The position numbers and the translations under genes are program-made. Below the pieces are notes generated by a model. That model was not told where the DNA came from and searched no databases. It saw nothing but the letters and a program-made list of their open reading frames with translations. Below are positions 15,336 to 22,500 of a stretch of 25,825 nt of DNA, one piece after another. This stretch comes from JAIOPA01 sp046076045 (lineage in GTDB: Bacteria; Eisenbacteria; RBG-16-71-46), in the NCBI GenBank assembly GCA_046076045.1, contig JBJTRI010000140.1:1-25825 (forward strand), read 5' to 3'. The stretch's first letter is position 1. The number at the start of each line of letters is the position of its first letter.

Positions 15336-16060
15336 GCGCTCCCGTGCGTCGTTCGCTCTGGCGGCGGCTGACCTCGGCCCCCACGGGTCGCTTCACGCCG
15401 TGGAAGTTCAACTGGCTCGCCAACCGCGGCGTGATCGCCGCGATCGAGCGCGTGCGTCACCACGCGCACGGCGACCTGCTCGACCTCGGCTGCGGCTCCA
15501 AGCCGTTCGCGCCGCTGTTCGCCGGGCGCGTGCGGCGCTACTGGGGCACGGACCTGTCGGTCTCGCGCTACCTCGGCGATGCGCGCCCCGAGGCGTTCGC
15601 GACCGCGACCGCGCAGCCGTTCCGCGACGGCTCGTTCGACACCGTGGTCGGGTTCTCGATGATCACCTACCTGCCCGAGCCCGGCCGCATGCTCGCCGAG
15701 GCGCATCGCGTGCTGCGCCCGGGGGGCGTGCTCATCGTCGAGTTCACGCAGATGGTCCCGCTGCACGACGAGCCGTGGGACTTCTTCCGGTTCACGCGCT
15801 ACGGCGCGGCGCACCTGCTCGAGCAGGCGGGGTTCGAGCCGGTCGAGTACGTGCCGGTGGGCGGGCTGTGGGCGCGTGTCGGCCTGAGCACCATCGCCGG
15901 CCTGCAGCGCCTGAACCGTGGTCCGACGCGCATCCTCACCGAGATCCCGGTGCGCGTGCTCTACACGTTGGTGCAGCTGGTGTGCGCGGGGCTCGACGCG
16001 CTCACGGGTGACGGTCGCGAGGTGCTGGCGCACGTCGTGGTTGCGCGTCGCCGCGGTTGA
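15332..16060 (+). CDS. SAM-dependent class I methyltransferase
   Basis: 242 aa. Motif I 'LLDLGCGSKPF' lies at about 50-60, the acidic end of strand 2 at 'YWGTDLS', post-I 'ATAQPFRDGSFDTVVGFSMI' at about 91-110, and 'AHRVLRPGGVLIVEF' at about 125-139: the type-11 methyltransferase layout. The C-terminal 'FFRFTRYGAAHLLEQAGFEPVEY' block is common in methyltransferases of polysaccharide or surface-glycan clusters. The ATG overlaps the upstream stop (ATGA). Substrate unknown; the coupling to a deacetylase-fold protein favours a sugar or glycolipid acceptor. Confidence 0.88.
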   Translation: MSAPVRRSLWRRLTSAPTGRFTPWKFNWLANRGVIAAIERVRHHAHGDLLDLGCGSKPFAPLFAGRVRRYWGTDLSVSRYLGDARPEAFATATAQPFRDGSFDTVVGFSMITYLPEPGRMLAEAHRVLRPGGVLIVEFTQMVPLHDEPWDFFRFTRYGAAHLLEQAGFEPVEYVPVGGLWARVGLSTIAGLQRLNRGPTRILTEIPVRVLYTLVQLVCAGLDALTGDGREVLAHVVVARRRG

Positions 16061-16086
16061 CCCGGGCGGCGGCGGCCGCCTAGCCT
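16057..16086 (+). promoter_or_regulatory. Promoter of the acyl-CoA ligase gene, predicted leaderless
   Basis: TTGACC (16057-16062, five of six to consensus), an 18-bp gap, and TAGCCT (16081-16086). Only 6 nt lie between the -10 and the ATG at 16093, so the first transcribed base should be the A of ATG or within a base or two of it. No purine-rich Shine-Dalgarno lies upstream, consistent with leaderless translation. Confidence 0.65.
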
Positions 16087-16092
16087 TGTCCC

Positions 16093-17808
16093 ATGGAACG
16101 CCTCCCGGCCCCCGCGCCCGTCGTCCGCACCATCCCCGAGCTGCTCGAGTACGCCGCCGAGCGCCACGGCGAGCGCCCGTACCTGCTGCGCTTCACCGCC
16201 GGGCGATGGCAGGGCTACTCGTACACGGCCGCGGCGCGCGCGGTGCGCGCGTTCGCCACGCTGCTCGAGCGCGAGGGCGTGCGCCCCGACATGCGCGTGG
16301 CGCTGCAGGCCGACAACCGCCCCGAGTGGGGGCTCGCCTACCTCGCGGTCCTCTCGCTCGGCGCGGTCGTGGTGCCGGTGGACGCGCTGCTCAAGGAGCA
16401 CGAGGTCGGCGAGATCCTCGCGTCGTCCGAGGCGAGTCATGCGATCGTCGGTGCCCGCCACCTCGCGGTGGTCGAGGCCGCGCGTGCCGCGCGCCGACCG
16501 TTGCTGCGCATGGTCGCGCTCGACGCGCACGCGACCTACGCCACGTGGGAGCAGGCGCAGCGCGAGCACGCCGCCGCACCGCCACGTCCGCCCGTCGGGC
16601 ATCCCCACGACCTCGCGGTCATCATCTTCACCTCGGGCACGACCGGTCAGGCCAAGGGCGTCATGCTCACGCACCACAACCTGCTCAGCAACGTCGAGGT
16701 GGTGGGGCGCACGTTCGAGTTCGACCACCGCGACCGGTTCCTGAGCATCCTGCCGCTGCACCACACGTTCGAGTCCACCGGCGGGTTGCTGTGCCCGATG
16801 CGCGTGGGCGCGAGCGTGTGCTACGCGCGCGGGTTGGCCTCGAAGGAGTTGCGCGAGGACATGATGTCGAGCGGCGCCACGCTGTTCATCGGCGTCCCGC
16901 TGCTCTACGAGAAGCTCATGACGGCGATCGAGAAGGGCATCGCCGACGCCCCGCTGCCGGCGCGTCTCATGGCGCGCGGCATCCTCGGCCTGGTGCGGCT
17001 CGTGCGCGTGACCACCGGGCTGCGCCTCGGGCACGTGCTCGCCCGCCCGCTGCGCCGCAAGGCGGGCCTCGACCGCTTGCGCATCTTCGTGACCGGTGCG
17101 GCGCCGTTCGCGCCCGCGGTGTTCTGGCGCTACATCGACCTCGGCTGGCCCATGTTGGAGGGCTACGGACTCACCGAGACGTCCCCGGTCGTGTGCGCGA
17201 ACCGTCCGCAGAACCCGCTGCCGGGCGCGGTCGGCTGGCCCATGGCGGGGATCGAGGTGCGAATCGACCGTGCGGACGAGGCGGGCGACGGCGAGATCCT
17301 GGTGCGCGGTCCGAACGTGATGAAGGGCTACTGGCGCCAGCCCGAGGCCACGGCCGAGGTGCTGCGCGACGGCTGGTTCCACACCGGCGACCTCGGGCGC
17401 GTGCTGCCCGACGGGCGCGTGCGCATCACGGGCCGGCTCAAGAACATGATCGCGACCGCCGCCGGCAAGAAGATCTACCCCGAGGAGATCGAGGTGCGGC
17501 TGGCGAACTCGCCCTACGTGCTCGAGGCCGTGGTGGTGGGGGGGCGCGACGCGAGCGGCGAGCGCGAGGAGGTGCACGCGCACGTGTTCCCCGACCGTCC
17601 CGCGCTGGAACTGCTGGCCCGCACGCAGGGGCGCGTCTGCGACGACGCGTTCGTGGAGGCGACCGTGAAGGCCGAGGTCGAGGCGCGCTGCGAGGTGCTC
17701 GCGAGCTACAAGCGCGTGCGGCGCGTGTTCGTGCGGCGCACGGAGTTCGCCAAGACGACGACCGGCAAGATCCGCCGCGGCCCCGCGATGCTCGAGGAGT
17801 CCGCCTAG
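16093..17808 (+). CDS. AMP-dependent synthetase/long-chain acyl-CoA ligase (FadD-like)
   Basis: 571 aa, normal length. The adenylate-forming signature is intact: P-loop 'TSGTTGQAKG' (180-189), 'GYGLTETSP' (357-365), 'GWFHTGDLG' and 'KNMIATAAGKKIYP' in the hinge region, and the C-terminal catalytic lysine in 'TTGKIRRG' (Lys559). It activates a carboxylic acid, most likely a fatty acid, with ATP and joins it to CoA. The N-terminal 'RFTAGRWQGYSYTAAARAVRAFATLL' block fits the long-chain group. It stands alone downstream of the methyltransferase gene with its own promoter. The end is convergent with a small membrane protein gene 7 nt away. Exact chain length is not deducible. Confidence 0.92.
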   Translation: MERLPAPAPVVRTIPELLEYAAERHGERPYLLRFTAGRWQGYSYTAAARAVRAFATLLEREGVRPDMRVALQADNRPEWGLAYLAVLSLGAVVVPVDALLKEHEVGEILASSEASHAIVGARHLAVVEAARAARRPLLRMVALDAHATYATWEQAQREHAAAPPRPPVGHPHDLAVIIFTSGTTGQAKGVMLTHHNLLSNVEVVGRTFEFDHRDRFLSILPLHHTFESTGGLLCPMRVGASVCYARGLASKELREDMMSSGATLFIGVPLLYEKLMTAIEKGIADAPLPARLMARGILGLVRLVRVTTGLRLGHVLARPLRRKAGLDRLRIFVTGAAPFAPAVFWRYIDLGWPMLEGYGLTETSPVVCANRPQNPLPGAVGWPMAGIEVRIDRADEAGDGEILVRGPNVMKGYWRQPEATAEVLRDGWFHTGDLGRVLPDGRVRITGRLKNMIATAAGKKIYPEEIEVRLANSPYVLEAVVVGGRDASGEREEVHAHVFPDRPALELLARTQGRVCDDAFVEATVKAEVEARCEVLASYKRVRRVFVRRTEFAKTTTGKIRRGPAMLEESA

Positions 17809-17815
17809 CCGCGAC

Positions 17816-18211
17816 TCAACGCTTGGCGTCGCTCCGCGGCTCGAGGCGCTCCGAGGTCCAGACCACGCCCTCGCCCGGGGTGAGCTCGAAGCGGTGCCGC
17901 ATGCGCAGCGGGCCGTGCGTGTAGGTACCACCGCGCCACGACGCGTCGCGGTCGATCCCCGCCACCCGCCACTCGAGCTGGAACGGGCCGTCCTCCTCGC
18001 TGCGCACCACGAGCTTGACCGTGGTGTCGGGTGCGAGGCGCTCGATCGCCCACGCGTGGCCGTGCACGCTCACGCGCATGCGCTCGAGCGTCGTGCCGGT
18101 GCGGTTGCGGAACACCAGCTCGTCGCCGCCGCGCGCCCGCCAGCGGTCGTGCTGCGTCCAGCCGTACCACGCCGCCACCACCACGAGTGCGAGCAGCAAC
18201 CAGCGCCCCAT
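17816..18211 (-). CDS. Small membrane-anchored protein of unknown function
   Basis: 131 aa from the ATG at 18211, chosen because GGAGG lies at 18220-18216 and the start immediately opens an N-terminal membrane segment ('LLLALVVVAAWYGW', residues about 5-18). The frame is open for 25 more codons upstream without a better start. The rest is a small beta-rich domain outside the membrane ('ELVFRNRTGTTLERMRVSV', then 'LEWRVAGIDRDASWRGGTYTHG', about 29-105) that ends in 'RSDAKR'. I recognise no family. It lies 85 nt behind the MFS transporter gene on the same strand and is probably its operon partner. Confidence 0.72.
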   Translation of the reverse strand: MGRWLLLALVVVAAWYGWTQHDRWRARGGDELVFRNRTGTTLERMRVSVHGHAWAIERLAPDTTVKLVVRSEEDGPFQLEWRVAGIDRDASWRGGTYTHGPLRMRHRFELTPGEGVVWTSERLEPRSDAKR

Positions 18212-18296
18212 GCGTCCTCCGTGTCGCGCGGCGCGTCCGTCGCGCCCCGGCGGGTGCAGCATCGGGACGGCCGCGGGCGTGGTCAAGCGCGCGTCA

Positions 18297-19589
18297 TCAG
18301 TCCGGCGCGGGTCCCTCGCCGCGCCGCCCCTTGGCCTCCTCCGACAGCCCGACCTCGCGCACCGGGTCCTCGGGCGTGCCGCGGAACGCCAGCAGGAACG
18401 ACAGCGCGGCGATCAGGTAGAGCGCGGCGGTGAGTTGGAACGGGGCGGCCGGACCCCACGCCGCGCTCACCGCACCGGTCGCGGTCGCCGACGCGGCCCA
18501 GCCGAGGTTCCAGAGCAGGTTGTTGAGGCTCGTCGCGCGCGCTCGCAGGGCGGGCGGCAGCACCTCCATGATGAACGCCTGCAGGAGCGGGGTGGAGGCC
18601 TGCATGAACGTGGCGCGCATCCAGAACGCGATCGCAGCCAGGGACAGGTGGCGCTCCACGCCCAGCGTGAGCAGGAACGGCAGCGAGAGCAGCTGGGCCG
18701 CGACCGCGGTGCGCAACTTGCCGAAGCGCCGCGCCACCGCCGGCGCGGCGAGCGTGGCCAGCGCGGTGAAGACCTGCGCGGTCCCGAGGATCCCGCCGAT
18801 GGTGGCGCTGTCGCTGTCGAAGCGCTGCTCGAAGTACAGGTTCATGAACGGGATCACGAGCCCGGCGCCCGCCCCGATGAGCAGGGCGTTGAGCGCGATC
18901 GGGGCGAGTCGCGCGACCTCGTGCGGCGCGTGTCCCGCGGCGGGTTGCTCGTGGCGCTCCTCGCGCAGGCCGCGCAGGGCCAGCAGGGGCAGCACCGCGG
19001 CCGCGGTCGCGAGCGCGCCTAGCACGAGCGAGCCGCGAAAGGTGTCGAGTCGCGACGCGTCGGGGAACGACGCGCCGAGCAGCGGGGGCAGCAGTCCGCC
19101 CACCATGTTGCCGAACACGCCCGCGAGCAGCGCGCACGCGAAGAACGCGCTGAACAGGTGCGTGCGTTCGCGCGGGGTGGAGTGCTCGGTGAGGAACGGC
19201 GCGGCCGCGATCTGGAACAGCGCCTGCCCCGCGCCGGCCACGAACCCCGCGGGCAGCAGCAGCGGGCCGGTGCCGGCCGCGGCGCGCGCGAGGTGGCCGA
19301 GCGCGTCGAGCGCTGCGCCCAGCATGAGCGTGCGCCGGCGTCCCCAGCGGTTGGCGAGCGCGCCCGCCGGCAGGGCGGCCACCACCATGCCGATGCCGCC
19401 GGCCGCGATCGCCCGCCCGACCTGTCGCTCGTCGGCGCCGCCCTCGACCAACGCGAGGTTGAACAGCACCGAGAAGATGCCGTGCCCGGTCCAGAGCAGG
19501 AACTCGGCCCCGATGTAGAGGCGCGCCGGCCGCGAGAAGCGCACGGCGGCGTCGCGGAAGTCGTTCCAGACCTCGCGCCACTGCGTCAT
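18297..19589 (-). CDS. Major facilitator superfamily transporter
   Basis: 430 aa with about 12 hydrophobic segments and a longer cytoplasmic loop in the middle ('LRGLREERHEQPAAGHAPHEV'). The MFS motif A-like loop between TM2 and TM3 is 'AGALANRWGRRRTLMLG', and a second copy lies between TM8 and TM9 ('AVARRFGKLRT'). The ATG at 19589 is preceded by GGAGG at 19601-19597 (7-nt gap). An N-terminal soluble stretch of about 25 residues ('WREVWNDFRDAAVRF') is typical of set/multidrug-type MFS exporters. The XRE-cupin regulator gene upstream on the same strand is a plausible controller. Substrate unknown. Confidence 0.88.
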   Translation of the reverse strand: MTQWREVWNDFRDAAVRFSRPARLYIGAEFLLWTGHGIFSVLFNLALVEGGADERQVGRAIAAGGIGMVVAALPAGALANRWGRRRTLMLGAALDALGHLARAAAGTGPLLLPAGFVAGAGQALFQIAAAPFLTEHSTPRERTHLFSAFFACALLAGVFGNMVGGLLPPLLGASFPDASRLDTFRGSLVLGALATAAAVLPLLALRGLREERHEQPAAGHAPHEVARLAPIALNALLIGAGAGLVIPFMNLYFEQRFDSDSATIGGILGTAQVFTALATLAAPAVARRFGKLRTAVAAQLLSLPFLLTLGVERHLSLAAIAFWMRATFMQASTPLLQAFIMEVLPPALRARATSLNNLLWNLGWAASATATGAVSAAWGPAAPFQLTAALYLIAALSFLLAFRGTPEDPVREVGLSEEAKGRRGEGPAPD

Positions 19590-19646
19590 CGGGCGGCCTC
19601 CGTGCCGCGATCGGTGCGGGTCGGTGTGCGTGGGGGGCAAGACGAC

Positions 19647-19672
19647 GGGCGGCGGTCCGAGGACCGCCGCCC
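19647..19672 (-). terminator. Perfect 12-bp hairpin between regulator and transporter genes
   Basis: GGGCGGCGGTCC (19647-19658) and GGACCGCCGCCC (19661-19672) pair perfectly with a CGAG tip. It lies 23 nt after the regulator stop and 57 nt before the MFS ATG. The minus-strand sequence after the stem (GTCGTCTTGCC) has few Ts, so it may attenuate rather than fully terminate. Confidence 0.55.
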
Positions 19673-19695
19673 GAGGATAACAGCCCCGTGTGGGA

Positions 19696-20307
19696 TCAGC
19701 CCACGGAGTCCAGCATGGCCGTGTCCACCGTGTGCCCGTTCGCCTCGGCGCCACGACGCACGAACGGCTCGAACGCGGCGGGGGTGAGGGCGATGAGCAG
19801 GCGGGCCTCGACGTCGCCCGCGTTCTCGATGGCGTGCGGCACGCGGCCGTCGAAGTGGCAGGAGTCACCCGCTTCGAGGATGAGCACGTGCTCGCCGCAG
19901 GTGAGGCTGATGCGGCCGTCGATGCAGAGGACGACCTCCTCACCGTGGTGGAAGTGGCGCTTGTCGCTCATCGCGGCGCCGACCGGCAGGTCGCACTGGA
20001 GCATCTCCAGGTTGCGACGCGGCTGGGCCGACATGACCTCGACGCGCGACGTGTTGCCGTTGACCGTCATGTGCGGACGCTCGCCCTTGCGGACGACGTA
20101 CGGCACCTGATCCTCCTCGACGACGAGGTACGCCACCGAGGTCTCGAGCGAGCGCGCGAGGTCCTGCAGCGTCTGGAGCGAGGGGGACGTGCGGCCGTTC
20201 TCGACCTGGCTGACGAAGCCCTTGGACAGGCCGGTCGCCTCGGCCAGCTGCTGCACGGTGAGACCGCGGCGGAGCCGCAGGTCGCGGATCTTACGACCCA
20301 ACTGCAT
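19696..20307 (-). CDS. XRE-family transcriptional regulator with C-terminal cupin domain
   Basis: 203 aa. An N-terminal XRE helix-turn-helix (about 4-60: 'IRDLRLRRGLTVQQLAEATG', 'SKGFVSQVENGRTSPSLQTL') is followed by a linker and a cupin_2 domain (about 105-175) with 'HFHHGEEVVLCIDG' (metal-type His residues and Glu) and 'EAGDSCHFDGRVPHAIEN' with a further His. This layout is that of small-molecule-sensing repressors or activators of transport or catabolic genes (PuuR/SutR-like). The ATG at 20307 has GGAGGT at 20319-20314 (6-nt gap). It is followed by a hairpin and the MFS gene. The palindrome in its own promoter suggests autoregulation. The ligand is unknown. Confidence 0.92.
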   Translation of the reverse strand: MQLGRKIRDLRLRRGLTVQQLAEATGLSKGFVSQVENGRTSPSLQTLQDLARSLETSVAYLVVEEDQVPYVVRKGERPHMTVNGNTSRVEVMSAQPRRNLEMLQCDLPVGAAMSDKRHFHHGEEVVLCIDGRISLTCGEHVLILEAGDSCHFDGRVPHAIENAGDVEARLLIALTPAAFEPFVRRGAEANGHTVDTAMLDSVG

Positions 20308-20319
20308 GGAGTCACCTCC

Positions 20320-20348
20320 GGGGAGAGGGGGAGAGAGAGGGAGAGAGA
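20320..20348. repeat. 29-nt uninterrupted purine (GA) run with 17-nt mirror repeat
   Basis: All bases 20320-20348 are G or A. Bases 20332-20348 read the same in both directions on one strand, centred on 20340. It is in the 5' leader of the regulator gene, where the mRNA is therefore all C/U just before the Shine-Dalgarno. Confidence 0.85.
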
Positions 20349-20367
20349 CAGCGGAGTGACCATATGA

Positions 20368-20396
20368 AGTTTAGGAACGTGTTCCGGGAGGGTCAA
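20368..20396 (-). promoter_or_regulatory. Promoter of the XRE-cupin regulator gene
   Basis: Minus strand: TTGACC (20396-20391), a 17-bp gap, and TAAACT (20373-20368). The predicted start near 20361 gives a leader of about 54 nt that includes the pyrimidine run and GGAGGT. Confidence 0.65.
20374..20385. promoter_or_regulatory. Operator-like palindrome between -35 and -10
   Basis: GGAACGTGTTCC (arms GGAAC/GTTCC, 2-bp centre) fills the spacer of the regulator's promoter. A related imperfect repeat, GGAACGAAGTTCG, occurs at 20519-20531. Probably the binding site of the XRE-cupin protein itself. Confidence 0.5.
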
Positions 20397-20622
20397 CGGT
20401 CATCGAACGAGAGGACACCTCCACACACCCGATCGGGGCGCTGCGGTTGCGTCTCGCAATACATCGCGTTGTCACACGGGGATGGAACGAGTGACGTCGT
20501 GCATTCGGCACGCCTGACGGAACGAAGTTCGGTGCACGCGAACACCGGCGAGGGACGGGCGCGGGGACGCGATCGGGCGCAGCCGGTGCGGCCGGGGGCG
20601 ATCGCTCAGGGACGCGGCGGGC
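20397..20622. other. Intergenic region between ABC exporter 3' end and regulator promoter
   Basis: No convincing gene. It holds an inverted repeat GCGATCG (20569-20575) / CGATCGC (20599-20605), 18 nt beyond the exporter stop, which could form a weak terminator stem, and the second GGAAC-type repeat at 20519-20531. It is visibly less GC-rich than the surrounding genes. Confidence 0.4.
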
Positions 20623-22500
20623 TCAGGCGCCGTTCGTCGGGGCGGTCGGCGCGGGGGCCTCGCCCAGGTACTGCAACTGCACGAGCCGCTTGTAGAGCCC
20701 GCCCTGCGCCATCAACTCGGCGTGGCGACCCGACTCGCGCACGCGGCCATGGTGCAGCACCACGATCCGGTCCACGTCGTGGATGGTCGAGAGCCGGTGC
20801 GCGATCACGAGCGAGGTGCGCCCGGTGAGCAGTCGCCGCAGCGCGGACTGGATGAGCCGCTCGGTGTGCGTGTCCACGCTCGAGGTCGCCTCGTCGAGCA
20901 CGAGCAGCGCGGGGTCGCGTGCGAGCGCGCGCGCGAACGCGAGGAGCTGCTTCTCGCCCGACGACAGGGTGGCACCGCGCTCGCGCACCTCGGCGTCGTA
21001 GGCCCCGGGCAGGCGGTCGACCACGGCGTCGGCATGGACCTCGGCCGCGGCCGCGCGCATGCGCTCGGGCGTGATGTCGGGGTCGCCGAGCGTGAGGTTG
21101 CCCGCCACGGTGCCGCTGAACAGGAACACGTCCTGCAGCACGAGCCCGATGCGGCGGCGCAGCGCGGCCGGGTCCCAGTCGCGCAGTGCGCGGCCGTCCA
21201 CGCGGATGGTGCCGCGCTGCGGTTCGTAGAAGCGCATCAGCAGGCTGACGATCGTGGTCTTGCCCGAGCCGGTCGCGCCCACGATCGCGAGTCGCTCGCC
21301 GGGCTCGAGCGTGAAGCTCACGTCCTCGAGCACCCAGTGCTCGCCGGTGTAGGCGAACCACACGTGGTCGAACTCGATTCGCATCCCGTGCGCGCTGGGC
21401 GCCTCGGTGGCCGTGGTCGCGCGGGCCGCGGTCGTCGGGGCCGCCGTCGCGCCCGCCGCGGCGGTCGTGGGGCCGGGCTCGGGCAGGGTCACGGCGGCCG
21501 GGTCGGCGGGCGTGTCGAGCAATTCGAAGATGCGCTCGGCGGCGGCCATCGCCTGCTGCAGGATGCCGTACTTCTCGGACAGGTCCGAGAGCGGGCGGAA
21601 GAAGCGCTGCGTGTACTGGATGAACGCCACCAGCGTGCCGAGCGTGATGCCGGTCCACATGACCTGACGGCCGCCGTACCAGACGATGAGCGCGAGCGCC
21701 ATGGCGCTCACGAGTTCGAGCAGCGGGAAGAACACGGCGTGGTAGTGGTTCGCGCGCAGGTTCGCGTCGCGGTGGTCGGCGTTCACGTCGCGGAACGCGG
21801 CGTGGTTGCGGGCCTCGCGGCCGAGCATCTGCACCGTGCTCATGCCGCCGAGGTTCTCGTTCATGAACCCGTTCAGGCGCGCGAGGCACGAGCGCACGTC
21901 GCGGAACGCGCGCCGCACCTTGGAGCGGAACGTGAGCGTGACGAGGATCATGAGCGGCAGCACCGAGAACGTGACGACCAGCAACTCCACGTTGAGCCGA
22001 GCCATGGCGATGACGATGCCGATGAGGATGAACAGGTCGCCGAATAGCGCGTCGATGCCGGCCGTGAACAGCTCGTTGAGCACGTCCACGTCGTTCGTGA
22101 CGCGGGTCATGACCTTGCCGACCGGCTGGCGGTCGTAGTACGAGGCCGGCAGGCGCTGCAGGTGCCGGAACACCTGCGCGCGCAGGTCGCGCATGAGCGC
22201 CTGGCCCACGCGCTGCATGATCTGCAACTGCAGGTAGCCGAGTCCGAAGCCCAGCAGGAGGGCCGACAGGTAGGCGAGTGCGATGCGGTCGAGCTGCCAC
22301 AGGTCGCGGTGGCGGATGCCGACGTCGATCGCCTCCTTGGTGAGCCACGGGTAGGCGAGCTGCACCGCGGCCGCCGCGAGCGTGACGAGCACGGCGAGCG
22401 CGATCGAACCCGCGTACGGGCGCAGGTACGGCAGCAGCCGCCGCACGAGGCGGTGGTCATAGGCCCGGCCCGGGCGCTCGTCGGTGTCGTCGGCGCTCAC
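20623..22500 (-). CDS. ABC exporter half-transporter, catalytically consensus subunit (MdlB/TM288-like)
   Basis: 625 aa. A six-helix type IV exporter membrane domain (about 20-320) is followed by an unusual Ala/Thr/Pro-rich linker ('GPTTAAAGATAAP', about 345-375) and the ATPase domain. Walker A 'GATGSGKTT' is at 408-416, the signature is the non-canonical 'LSSGEKQ', and Walker B 'LLVLDEATSS' carries the catalytic Glu537; the H-loop 'IAHRLSTIHDVD' is intact. In heterodimeric exporters such a subunit pairs with one having a degenerate Walker B and an intact LSGGQ, which is exactly what the upstream gene encodes. The start is GTG at 22500, overlapping that gene's stop (GTGA). Likely exports drugs, lipids or peptides; the substrate is not evident. 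Confidence 0.93.
   Translation of the reverse strand: MSADDTDERPGRAYDHRLVRRLLPYLRPYAGSIALAVLVTLAAAAVQLAYPWLTKEAIDVGIRHRDLWQLDRIALAYLSALLLGFGLGYLQLQIMQRVGQALMRDLRAQVFRHLQRLPASYYDRQPVGKVMTRVTNDVDVLNELFTAGIDALFGDLFILIGIVIAMARLNVELLVVTFSVLPLMILVTLTFRSKVRRAFRDVRSCLARLNGFMNENLGGMSTVQMLGREARNHAAFRDVNADHRDANLRANHYHAVFFPLLELVSAMALALIVWYGGRQVMWTGITLGTLVAFIQYTQRFFRPLSDLSEKYGILQQAMAAAERIFELLDTPADPAAVTLPEPGPTTAAAGATAAPTTAARATTATEAPSAHGMRIEFDHVWFAYTGEHWVLEDVSFTLEPGERLAIVGATGSGKTTIVSLLMRFYEPQRGTIRVDGRALRDWDPAALRRRIGLVLQDVFLFSGTVAGNLTLGDPDITPERMRAAAAEVHADAVVDRLPGAYDAEVRERGATLSSGEKQLLAFARALARDPALLVLDEATSSVDTHTERLIQSALRRLLTGRTSLVIAHRLSTIHDVDRIVVLHHGRVRESGRHAELMAQGGLYKRLVQLQYLGEAPAPTAPTNGA

Noticed and set aside
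15961..17931. 656-codon minus-strand frame opposite the acyl-CoA ligase
   Set aside because: Shadow of a clear adenylate-forming enzyme; no motif on this strand.
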